Assembly (NCBI GenBank): GCA_033782935.1
Contig: JAWQEG010000288.1
Span: 242,001-306,000 of the forward strand
Origin: Petrolisthes cinctipes
Lineage: Eukaryota > Arthropoda > Malacostraca > Decapoda > Porcellanidae
Direction of reading: 5' to 3'
DNA: 64,000 nucleotides
Shown: one piece after another, positions 24,511 through 34,469 of the stretch
Layout of the letters: the number at the start of each line of letters is the position of its first letter
How positions within the stretch are numbered: position 1 is the stretch's first letter
Made by a program: the position numbers and the translations under genes
Notes under the pieces: generated by a model
Told to the model about the DNA's origin: nothing
The model's database searches: none
Seen by the model: only the letters and a program-made list of their open reading frames with translations

Positions 24511-27500
24511 CTTACTTGGAAGACGGTAAGGATGCCTGGGATATGGACGGCATGAAGTTGCTGACGAGGAGCTTGTGTGGTGGGGGAAGATCTGTCAGTA
24601 TTGGTGAAGACGCTGGGGAAACTGCTGGTATTGGGGAAAGATGGAGTGGAGTTGGGAAAAGCAGGAAAGTTATTAAAGCCAAAAACAGCGTTAGGTTGTG
24701 GAGTTCCCTGGAGGTGATTGGAGCCAACGAGGGGAAATGAAGGCGTTCGTTGATTCGAGTTATCAGGGGAAAATAATTGTGGGTTTCCCTGGGGCTGATT
24801 ACTAAAGTTAACGGGAAAGAATAATTGGTTTGCTTCTCCCTGTTGTGGCCTCACTGTTGTCACGGATCCCGAGTTGTTGGGGAGATCTGCAGCAGCTTGG
24901 GGAATGGCGGGTCTGAAAGTGGTGGTGGGGAAGAAGGGCAGGAAGGCGGGAATTCGCTGGGTTGAGGGTGTGTGTACTGGGGGAGAGAAAGGCCTGAGGG
25001 GGAAGGTGTTGGGCAGTGTGGGACGGATGACTGGAGTGGGCGGGGTTGGTCTCTGGGTGGCTGGAGTGGGCCGAGTCGGTCTTTGGGTCAATGGAGTAGC
25101 AGGGCCAAGGATGAAGGGTCTACCAGGGACTAAACTCGGTATGATGGGGCGAGGTTTGAAAGGCTTGGAGGAACTGAAAGGCTTTAGGGTGGAAGTTTGT
25201 GGAGAGAACGGCCTTGTTGTGGCCTGGGGAGTGAACGGTCGTCGGGTGGTCGGGGGGAAAAACGGCTTTGGTGTGTTCTGAGGAATGAACGGCCTTGAAG
25301 TGGTCTGGGGTGGGAACGACGGCCTTCGTGTGGTCTGGGGAGGGAAAGGCCTTGGAGTGAATGGTCTTTGGGTGGTCGGGGGTAAGAAAGGCCTCGGAAG
25401 GAATGGTCTGTAAGTGGTCGGAGGGATGACTGAGGGGTCGGTAGTGGCGGGGAAGATTGGGTTGTGGAATATGGTATTGAGTGGGTTCTGGGGTCTGCCG
25501 CTTGGCTTTGAAGGTCTGTCCTGGGTCTGTGGTCTGTCTGGGGTTTGTGTTCTGCTTGGTCTGTCCTGTGCTGGTCTGGTACCGACTTGTGGTGCCCCTG
25601 GGAATATGATTATAGGGAAATCATCAAAGGGAGTGGGCGAGTCGATGGAAGAGGGCTGTGAACCAGGGGGGCGAGGAGGCCTGGGATTAATGAAGGGAGG
25701 CAGAGGACGAGGGAAACTGGGAACAACAGAAGGAGGCTGAGGTCGGGCAGGTCTGGGACTGAAGGGAGGGAACTGAGGACGGAGGGAATCGGGGGTTGAA
25801 GATGGGGGCTGGGGACGAAGGACACTATTAGGGTTAACAGAAGGGGGTAGAGGCCGTGGGAAACTGGGGATGAGAGAAGGGGGCCGGGGACGACTGGGGT
25901 TGACAGGAGGAAGGGGCCGGGGACGACTGGGGTTGACAGGAGGAAGGGGACGGGGACGACTGGGGTTGACAGGAGGAAGGGGACGGGGACGACTGGGGTT
26001 GACAGGAGGAAGGGGCCGGGGACGACTGGGGTTGACAGGAGGAAGGGGCCGGGGACGACTGGGGTTGACAGGAAAAATGGGACGGGGACGGCTGGGGTTG
26101 ACAGGAAAAATGGGACGGGGACGACTGGGGTTGACAGGAAAAATGGGACGGGGACGACTGGGGTTGACAGGAGGAAGGGGACGGGGACGACTGGGGTTGA
26201 CAGGCGGAAGGGGACGGGGACGAGGGAAGCGACTGGGGGGTCTGGTGGTGATGTTTCCAGTGCCTCCCACCACCACGATGCCTGTACCTACGTTAACCTC
26301 TAGAGCAGCCGTCCTTGGTCCTCTTTCTTCTGACGGTGCTGTAAAAGAGGAGACAATATTGCAAAGGTCGGGTACAACACAAAGAATAACTAAGTGAATG
26401 AATTAATGAAAAATAAGAAGAAGAATGAAGATTGTGCTAGTGGGCCAGATATAGCAATAAAGACAATAATGTTTTTATCCACATTTATTCTGCATATATT
26501 TTTTAAAGGAAATATATAAATATACGTGGATGAGACAGATAAACGGGAGAATGGTAAATAGAGCTAAGGGGGGGAGCACGGTCGAGCGTGGGGGGAGCAT
26601 AGCTTTCAGATACGAAAAAATGCTCACGAAATCGAATTATAGAAACTGGCATCACGACGTAGCTGCACGCATCAACTATGCCAGGCATACAATTATTCCT
26701 TATTTGATGCGTATTTAAATGCCTTACGCGGCATTTAAATGGCTCAGCTGACTGAGAGTGTTGCCATATCATGTAGTAAAGATTTTTTTTTTTCATATTT
26801 TTTTTTCATACAATACCAAACTGTTTCTGGTTCATGTACGATAGGTTGGGCTTGTGTGAGGAAGACAGGAAGTGAGGCTGGTAGAAGACTTATAGGGAAG
26901 GAGTAAAGCGGGTCTTAAAAGTGAGCGAGTTGAGCAAGAGAGAGAAGATGTTGGAGTATCAAGAGGAGATTGCTAGGAGTTGGAATGGAGTAAGGGAGAT
27001 GGAGACAGGTGAAGTAGAGGAGGAATGGGAAATGTTTAAAATGGCAGTAGTAGGATGTACGGAGAAGGTTTGTGGTTATAGACGGGTTGGGGGTGGTCTA
27101 AGGAAGTTAAGCTTTAGGAGAGAAAGAAGTTGTGTAGACCAGAAATTTGCAGTAAGGCAGGCGTGTAAAAAATACTTAGAGAAAAGTAAAGAAGTAGTAT
27201 GGGCATTTATGGATCTCGAGAAAGCTTATGACAGAATTGATAGAAATGGATTATGGAAGGTTTTGTAGTTGTACGGGCTGGGGGGAAAATTATTGAGAGG
27301 GGTGAAAAGTTTCTATATGTGAACAGTAGAGCGTGTGTTAGAGTGGGAAGTAACGTGATTGAATGGTTCCCAGTAGAGGTGGGACTCGTCAAGGCTGTGT
27401 GATGTCACCATGGTTGTTTAATATTTATATGGACAGTAGGGTGATGGAGAGAGGACCGAGTTTGGCGGACAGCAGAGGTAGAGAGTTTGGGCCTAAATCA

Positions 27501-29584
27501 ATTACTGTTTGCTGATGATACGGCTTTAGTGGCAGAGTCAGAAACGAAACTGAGTATGTTAGTGCAGGAGTTTGGACGGGTGTGCAGGAGGAGGAAACTG
27601 AGAGTGAACGTGACAAAGAGCAAAGTAATGAGATGTAGGAGGGGAGCAGAGGGTAGAAGGATGAATATAATGCTAGATGGTGAAATATTATTAGAGGAGA
27701 TAGAGTGCTTTAAGTATTTGGGGTCAAAGGTGACGGTGGATAGCAAAATAGAGACAGAGGTATAATCTAGAGTAAATGAGGTAGGAAAGGTGCTAGGAGG
27801 AATGAATATGATGTTTGGCTGTAAGTCACTTAGAATGGATGTAAAAAGGGAGTTGTACGAAGGGATAGCAGTGCCTACTGCACTGTAAGGAGCGGAAACA
27901 TGGAATATGGGAGAATGTGAGAAGTGAAGGTTGAATGTTGTAGAGATGAGATGTCTGAGGAGCATGTGTGGTGTGACTTGAATGGGCAGAGTCAGGAATG
28001 AGGAAGTGAGGAGGAGGACAGGTGTCATGAGAGAGTTAGCAGGTAGTGCAAAACAGTGTGTGTTAAGATGGTTTGGACATGTGGAGAGAATGGAGTAGAA
28101 TAGAATGGTAAAAAGGATATGGGGCTCAGAAATGGGAGGTGTAAGGAGGAGAGGAAGGCCACAGAGGAGATGGATGGACACTGTGAAAGGAGCTCTGAGT
28201 GGAAGAGGTATATCTGTGGAGCAAGGCAGAGTGATTGTGTGTGACAAAAACAAGTGGAGAATGGTGGTGAATGCCAAGATTAATCTTGGTGAATGCTTGA
28301 CTTGAAGAGTGGACGTGGCTTCACAGTCCTTGGGGAAGGGACCTGCATTGAGTGTGGCCCATGGACTGGCTCGGATGCGGGAGGGGAAGTTTGCCCTGTA
28401 GTGAAGTGGCAGGGGTAAACCAGCTTTTGTTGTCGGGTCTTGCTATGGACGCAAACATAGCTGTGCCCCTTGTAGTCCCACAAGGAGATGCCATTGTGCT
28501 GTGGGAGTTGCTCCCTCCTCCAACAAGGATTGGGGGGTTAAGATAAATGGAGTGTGTGTGGGGGGAGGGGGGGGGGAAGTTCTATAATACGTTTGGGCAT
28601 TTGTGTTTTGGAGGATATGCGACGTGACGGGGCTACCTCCAGCGTGGAGATGAAGGCCTGTATGCATTCAATCTTTACTCAAATAGCAGTAACATTCCGT
28701 TACTGTTACAGACTATATATCATATAGTTATAAACTTGTTGGTTACAAGCAGGACCAAGTAAATGGGACTTACCAATACTCTTGCTATTATCCCTGAGGA
28801 GAAGTGGTTGCAGATCAGGCGGAGTTTGGCTTCGGTCCTTCTTTAAAATTTGGGCAGTTGTTGACGCCTCATCCACCACTCGTAACCTCGCTGACGTCAT
28901 GCAGAGGCCAAGGAAAATTAGTATGTAGGCTAATGCTGAATATCAACTTACTCATTACACAAAACCACTTCAATTAACATACACACACTCAGTCTTTGAA
29001 CAATACGTATAGGTGTTTCTGAAACCCAAAGGGTAAAATTTTACTTTAATTCATGCATATTTCTGATTTAACCCAAGGAAATTACTCAAGATTTGTAAAT
29101 GTACAATACGAGTTTCGTGGATCCATGTCTCTTGTAGTGGACTGATATCAAAGCAGCTATCGAATGCCTACTGTTATATATATAAAAACCTATATTACAG
29201 CAACCCATGAACCACTATCCCATTTTCCTTTTATTTTTCTGATGTTCGTAGTCAGATCGAGAAAAATATTATGAACCTACCACTGAACGGCGAGACGTTG
29301 ACAAGATCAGCCGACCTCTTCCTTAAGTTGGACTGTTGTGAAGTGGACTGACCACCATCACCGGGTTGGAGTGGTCCTTTCCCCTGAACACTGCCATCGC
29401 CTCCCTTCCCATCACACACCAGAGAAGAAAGACACAGGAAAGGTTTGGTTTGTTGATGTGGACGAATCTGAGGAGCGGTGAATGTGTACGGGAGGCGGAC
29501 AGAGGCACTAGGTTGATGGGTGGTGGAAGCAGCGGGACAAAGTATCACCACAGCCACCCACAACAACACGCACACCACCACTCC
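24113..29584 (-). CDS. Secreted proline/arginine-rich repeat protein, four exons, 5' end missing
   Basis: The family is not recognised. Visible exons 29584-29281, 28890-28774, 26338-24516 and 24286-24113 join in phase to 805 aa. The first visible exon starts in phase 0 with a hydrophobic stretch (VVVCVLLWVAVVILC) typical of a signal peptide; the initiator exon was not found. RKRS at residues 88-91 is a furin-type cleavage motif. Residues 180-289 are ten copies of RPRPLPPVNPS. Next come degenerate PRP repeats, then about nine PQTTxRPFxP-like repeats, an Asn/Phe/Pro-rich stretch, and a last exon ending in GQYYLLQPDGRVILVTL. That layout suggests an extracellular precursor, either structural (cuticle, cement, matrix) or a multi-copy Pro/Arg-rich antimicrobial precursor; the choice is open. 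LINEs sit in its introns. Confidence is high that it is a gene and low on function. Confidence 0.8.
24449..24507. repeat. (TC)n microsatellite beside a splice donor
   Basis: About 29 TC units. On the gene strand this is (GA)n starting 8 bases after the main-exon donor GTAAGT at 24515. Confidence 0.95.
24516..26338 (-). CDS. Proline-rich gene, main repeat exon
   Basis: One uninterrupted 607-codon reading frame, far longer than chance. It begins APSEERGPRTAALEVNVG after the acceptor TTTTACAG and ends at CAA|GTAAGT. It contains the 11-residue tandem array and the Thr/Pro/Phe repeats. The antisense frame is also open, because the repeat lacks stops on both strands. Confidence 0.88.
25893..26222 (-). 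repeat. 33-bp coding tandem repeat, 10 units
   Basis: Ten head-to-tail units encode RPRPLPPVNPS. Three consecutive units (3-5) read RPRPIFPVNPS, and the remainder differ mostly at synonymous sites. The array lies inside the main exon of the proline-rich gene. Confidence 0.93.
26830..28665 (+). mobile_element. Degenerate LINE with internal deletion, in an intron of the proline-rich gene
   Basis: Plus-strand frames give VWAFMDLEKAYDRIDRNGLW (RT), NQLLFADDTALVAE (the YADD-equivalent box), LRVNVTKSKVMRC and IECFKYLGSKVTVD, then VLRWFGHVERME and GRPQRRWMDTVKGAL near the 3' end. Many frameshifts and stops are present. The frame jumps at about 27120 straight into SCVDQKFAVRQ, so the endonuclease-to-RT finger region is deleted. 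It lies antisense to the host gene. A GC-rich 3' tail follows to about 28665. Confidence 0.8.
28774..28890 (-). CDS. Proline-rich gene, small second visible exon
   Basis: It encodes RLRVVDEASTTAQILKKD and then RSQTPPDLQPLLLRDN. The acceptor is GACGTCAG and the donor ATTG|GTAAGT. It starts and ends one base into a codon, matching both neighbours. Confidence 0.75.
29281..29584 (-). CDS. Proline-rich gene, signal-peptide exon
   Basis: The acceptor TTTAACAG precedes GGA GTG GTG GTG. There is no in-frame ATG, so translation must start in an upstream exon. It encodes the hydrophobic core, a Ser/Thr/Gln-rich pro-region with two Cys (LCLSSLVC), and the RKRSADLV cleavage site. The donor is AGTG|GTAGGT, phase 1. 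Confidence 0.75.
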
Positions 29585-29655
29585 CTGTTAAATGAAACGT
29601 ATAGATTATACATACTAAAGTTATACCCCAAAAATCTCACTCATATATTTGCATA

Positions 29656-30420
29656 TAATAGTTGTTGTTGTTATTGAAGTTCCTCAAGCTGTCTGACTGA
29701 GCAGCCCCGAGCTCCTGAGGAAGGCCAAGTCTTGAACCGGACTTTCCCACAGTGAGGGTGCTGTTGGCGAGTGTGTTTGTGTCCATTGCAGTTTTCCATA
29801 ATGTGCTTAATAGAATGGGGTGCTGTGTTGCATCCTGGACAGGCATCTACAATGGCTTCATTCAGCTTTTTCTTATATGTCAGAAGGGCCGAGTGGTGGC
29901 CACATCGCAGCCCTGGCCAGGTGGACTCTGTCCTCACGGGGAAGGGAGGATTCTGACGGATGGATGTCAGGGGGTCGTGCATGCAGCTGGGAGTTGTTCT
30001 TGAGTGTTTGGATGGACTGTTGAGTGATTTGAGTATGGATATGTTTCTGGAGATTGGTTTGGGGTGGGCAGGATGTAAGAGATGATAGTATTTGTGTATG
30101 GTATCGTGTACTGGGTGTTGTTTTGATGTTCCTTGGCATCTCTGGGTGTTTTGCCATGTAGTGTAGTGGATGGTGTGGGTTTGTGGAGGCTGCAGCAAGT
30201 GTTTGTGTGCCTCTCATGTCAAGGTGGTCCTTGATTTTGAGGATTTTGTTTTCGTGGTAAAGGTGGTCTGTAGGTGTGGTAGCTGTGCAGCCTGTGATAA
30301 TCTTTAGGGCTCTATATTGTATGGTCTGAAGGGTGTTGAGATGAGTCAGTGAGGTTTGAGGCCCAGGCAGAGCTTGCATAATCCATCACTGATCGGATAT
30401 ATTGTTTGTAAACCATACAT
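29656..30420 (-). mobile_element. 3' fragment of the Jockey/I-like LINE
   Basis: On the minus strand it matches the last 750 bp of the element at 34470-37492: MDYASSAWAS-, IQYRALKII-, MRGTQTLAAASTN- and a C-terminal CPGCNTAPHSIKHIMENC cysteine-histidine motif. It ends at GAGGAACTTCAATAACAACAACAAC. It is 5'-truncated and frameshifted. Confidence 0.8.
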
Positions 30421-31289
30421 TCCTTCACGGGAGTAGAGAGGCTGAGGTAGAGTTTCATCTATTTGGATTTGTAGCTACATAGAGAAAGGTGTGATAAAAC
30501 TATATTGGAGGGAAAACAATTGAAGGAAGAGAGTAGAGTGAATGTGTGTATAGCAAGAAAAAATAGAGACTGTGCTTGGCCAAAAAGACGTTGTAGTCAC
30601 AAGAAGGAGAAAACCTTGTATTGGTAATAATACTGTTGGACGGCGTTTGAAATAACAACATGCAGTGTACTGTACATAGGTTTATCCTTGGCGGCTTCTG
30701 TGAAATATACAATGCAGCATGGGGGAAATAATACAGCATGCATTTTGAGTTCAAGGGCAGATAGTGCGCGGTACTTGGGCTACATAAATAATTCCCCAGA
30801 CATACACACACGTTCACAGCTGCTAATGTGTGAGAATCGAATAGAAGAGGAAAATGGAAGATCCGCGGATGGATGGCAACTTCAAGGGTTGACAGGCACG
30901 CTTTGCATTGCTTTAACTACGTACTTCACTCACTGTCAGCTGTTTCCGTGAACATTATTACAGAGTGTGTTGTTGTCTGTCCTATATCTGTCTCTCTTTC
31001 CCTCCCATACGACCTTCACGTCTCTCTGAGAGTCATTACTGCGGGACTGCGAGCCACACCCGTGACCAAACCAGAGTAGGGGATACTTCACTGCATCTGG
31101 GGGTCGTGATCAGACCTCCCTCCACCATCAGTACCAGCACATTACCAGTCCAGTGCCTTTTACACGCGTCATAGTGCACACGAGGTTAAGTTCACTGACA
31201 TGTAGGCTATAGTGTCCATCTTACTAGTATTATACTTAAGTGGGGGTGGCCAGAAAGACTTTATACCACAAGAGAAGGCGGCAGCAAAC
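30421..31289. other. Non-coding; expected site of the missing first exon
   Basis: No gene is recognised on either strand. The initiator exon of the proline-rich gene should lie here or further right, but no ATG-plus-donor in the correct phase stood out. Confidence 0.35.
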
Positions 31290-31385
31290 ATGAAGGAAAA
31301 GAAGGAAAGGAGGAACAGCAAGCACGAAGGGAAAGGAAGGAAAGGAGGAACATCGAATACGAAGGAAAAAGAAGGAATGGATAAA
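31290..31385. repeat. Purine-rich imperfect tandem repeat
   Basis: Two and a half units of roughly 36-40 bp built on GGAAAGGAGGAACAGCAAGC and ACGAAGG. The word GAACAGCAAGCACGAA recurs at 34356-34371 and a variant at about 10053, so it is dispersed. Confidence 0.5.
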
Positions 31386-31786
31386 CAGTTGAAGAGAGGA
31401 AAGGGATTGTCTCGGGTCTAAAGGAGAACCAAAACTCGTGAAAGAATTGACCCGCGTCTTTACAAACGATAGCACACTACGGTGATAAAAAAAATTATAA
31501 ATGAAATTAAAAAGAGTATGAATTATACAGTATAGCACAGAATGTAATGAAGAAAGTAAAGAGAGGGGAGATCAATCTTTGAAGGCACGACAAGGATCGA
31601 TGGAGTGACATTTGAAGAAGTAAAAGTGTGTACAGGCTCAAGGCTGAAGGATCCATGTATAATATTGCCATCATTACTTTTTGCAGACCGTAACCACAAG
31701 TCCCAACATCCACAATATCCGTATCCAATATATTTCACTGTGAGAGTAGGCTACGAATATCATTAATTATTGTTCCAAGGGTAGAC

Positions 31787-31819
<33 letters not shown>
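31787..31819. repeat. (TAA)n microsatellite
   Basis: About 11 uninterrupted trinucleotide units. Confidence 0.95.
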
Positions 31820-31821
<2 letters not shown>

Positions 31822-32028
31822 GACAAATATCATAATCCCTGTAGCCTTGCCTTGCATGATCTACTGCATATGATATATACTTCCTCCAACATCAACCCGA
31901 GGACAAAATAGTGACGCAACATCCGCACTCAGATTGCCTGGACGATTTTCCCTTCGGTGTAACGTTGGTCATGGTAACACTTTAAAGTGATTTAATTCGT
32001 AACACAACGCTGACTTATATATATATAT

Positions 32029-32032
32029 ATTT

Positions 32033-32063
<31 letters not shown>
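32029..32063. repeat. Poly(T) tract preceded by (TA)n and followed by G7
   Basis: About 34 T with a single C, preceded by a TA run and ending in GGGGGGG. It may be the reverse-strand A tail of a lost retroposon, but no body was identified. Confidence 0.7.
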
Positions 32064-33179
32064 GGGGGGGACAACATGGATATCTAAGTGTGTTGGTAAA
32101 TTTTGAGCAACTGCATAATTTCTTCAAACATATTCCATGCAACAGGCCATTATTATTTTTGTTATTCTGGTCTTGTTTCCTGGCATACTATGGAGGAATG
32201 AAGGCGCTCTAATGCACCAAAAGTATAGGCCTACTATGTCCTTGTTAACCATTAAGGACCCACGTGATGTAGTCAGATAATTGGAGGTTAGCGAGTCCTT
32301 CAAACATTGCCACGAAATAGCACCAATATGGAAGGAGCTTGTTTCGTGGCATAGTCAGGAGGAATCAGAAGCCACCAAGGTCTCACAGCTAGGGTCCTTA
32401 AACTAAACACGACTCGATTGACTTTTGCCTAATATTATATAACCGTCTGATTGACTCACTCACAAAAATGGATAGGCTACAGCTGGGCCGGTAATATCAC
32501 TCAAACCAAACACCATAGTATCTATTTCAATGTTATTGTTGGCTCATTACAAATTGTGCACGTGTGATTTGGTTCATATGACCTGTGATAATGCGAGAGG
32601 AGAGCAAACCAAATGTTTCGTTGCATTATATATATTTGTTGACAAGCGTTAAGTCAAAATTTCAGAAATTTATTTGTGTCCATCTTGTTCCCGTTGACAA
32701 AGTAAAGGAGAATGGGAAAGGTTGAAGAAGAATGGGAAGGATTAAAGAAAAATGGGAAGGGATAAGGAAGAGGGAAGAAATGAGAAATTATATGGCTAAA
32801 TTTAAATATTTACTTTAAAAATCTATAATAAAAAATATCACGTAGGAAATTTAATGTTGATCTTGATTCGTGTCGAAAGTGCTAAAGACCAAAACTAATA
32901 TAGAGCTATGAATACATGCACAGGTCGTGTAGACCAATCAGGTAAGAGACATGTTTGTGTGTCGCAAGATAAATTATGATAGAAGTTATACATTACAGCT
33001 AGAGGTGTATCATTCTGCATTCTTTGACTTGCACGGTTTTCGGTTAAATCTACAAATTGGCCAGGCAAGTGAGTCAACTTTTGCACAGTACCTCTCGAGC
33101 AGAGCAATATGGCGTCATGAATTCAGGTGCAGCAAGAGCTCTCCGCCACAACACCCACCAACGCCTCAATAGTGACTGA

Positions 33180-33720
33180 TCTCTTGTTCTTTTCCCATAC
33201 TCAAGGGCCCAAGGCTGCCGGAAATTGAGGCTTGTAAAACTTCGGTGGAGTGTGGCGATATGAAAAGCGAAGGTAAAGAAAGTGAAGTGGAAAGGAGAGA
33301 ACAGGGGAAACAAGGACAAGAGAGAGAAAGAGAGAGAGAGAGGTAAAAGGAAGTAAGGAAGGGACGGATGGAGAATGAAGCAAAAGTGGGGAAACTGGAA
33401 GTGAAGGAGAGGGAAGTGAGTGCGTGGGAAAGAGAATAAAGAGAATGGAGGTGGGAGTGAGTGTGGGGGAAGGGAAAAGGGAGTGAGGAGTTGAAGACAT
33501 AAGTTGGTGGGAACAAAGGGAGCAGACAGAATTAAGAGGGCAACAGATGGGGAGGTTTGATTTGAGGATTCAGTTAAAAAGCTTGCCCTAAGCCTGGTAG
33601 ACTCTGTAGGACAATAAGGATAGAGGAGGTGATAGAGGTGGAACAGTAATAACGATGGAGATAGCAGAAAAAGAGGGACAGTTGAAAAATTGAAAAAGGA
33701 GTGGCTGGGGTTGGAAGGGG
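33180..33720. repeat. Purine-rich low-complexity tract
   Basis: More than 500 bp strongly biased to A and G on the plus strand, made of GGAAGTGAGGAAGTG-like words with a GA run near 33320-33345. The long minus-strand open frame across it is a consequence of the bias. Confidence 0.7.
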
Positions 33721-34469
33721 CCTTTGCCACGTACCGGCCCACCACCACTTCCCCACAAGGGTGGAGTCACTGGGGTGAGCAATTCCAAAGCCATATTAAG
33801 AGCTATACTGTAGGCTACGTATTGTGGTTTAGGCGAGATCATTCAAGAGAAAACAAACTATCCTCTGGAATATTGGTCAGCCTATTTTTTAAGTAACATA
33901 TTATTCTAAAATTCAAGACAGAGTTTCTGTACATTCTAGAAAATCTTTAGCCATTTGTGGTTTAATTAATACTTTAATTCGTTGTGCCATATTTTCCTTA
34001 ATCACAGCTCCCCTTAGAGTTTTAGACCTCTCTTCTCCTTTCCTTGTGATAATGGGGATGAAGCTGTACCCAATCAAAGATTCTCTTGTAGGCCTATCGA
34101 CTTCGTGAGATTAGCCAATCAATCAGAGTTATATTAAGCGCGTAATATGCGTAGTTTTGGCCCATTATAGTACTCTCTTGAGCTAATGTCATTAAACCCA
34201 TCGGAGGTTGGGCGCCCCTTCGGAACCGGGCCAATCCCTTTCTTCTCTTCTATTGTTCTTCCCTTCCCTCTACCCTTTTGTCCTTCCTCCACGTTTGCGG
34301 TAGGCTACAAGTCTTTATTAAAAAGGGAGACAAAAGCCTTGAAATATGAGACAGAGAACAGCAAGCACGAACGAAATAGGAAAGGAGAGAAGGTAGCTAT
34401 CCTAGTAGTAAGCAATAATACAGTAACAAGTAGATTGGTCATGCTAACTAATCCATAGTAGGACCCACC
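33721..34469. other. Non-coding DNA, no gene recognised
   Basis: It contains the second copy of GAACAGCAAGCACGAA and nothing with coding character. Confidence 0.4.

Larger units (their letters stand above)
31386..33179. other. Non-coding DNA with simple repeats
   Basis: No gene is recognised. It includes an AAT microsatellite, a long T tract and, at 32170-32380, two direct copies of a GGCATA-GGAGGAAT block related to the arm of the small foldback family. Confidence 0.45.

Noticed and set aside
24449..26222. CRISPR-like or satellite array
   Set aside because: The TC run is a simple microsatellite and the 33-bp units have no spacers; the units are coding.
25870..26397. Plus-strand Gly/Arg-rich ORF with GGRGRGRLGLT repeats
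   Set aside because: It is the exact antisense of the proline-rich tandem array; the minus strand has splice sites and continues into other exons.
27498..28277. 259-codon minus-strand ORF in the 26830-28665 LINE
   Set aside because: Antisense of degraded RT; its Ser/Leu/Thr bias mirrors a purine-rich sense strand.
33074..33748. 224-codon minus-strand ORF, Ser/Leu/Phe/Pro-rich
   Set aside because: Produced by the purine-rich tract, which lacks stops on its complement; no domains or splice context.
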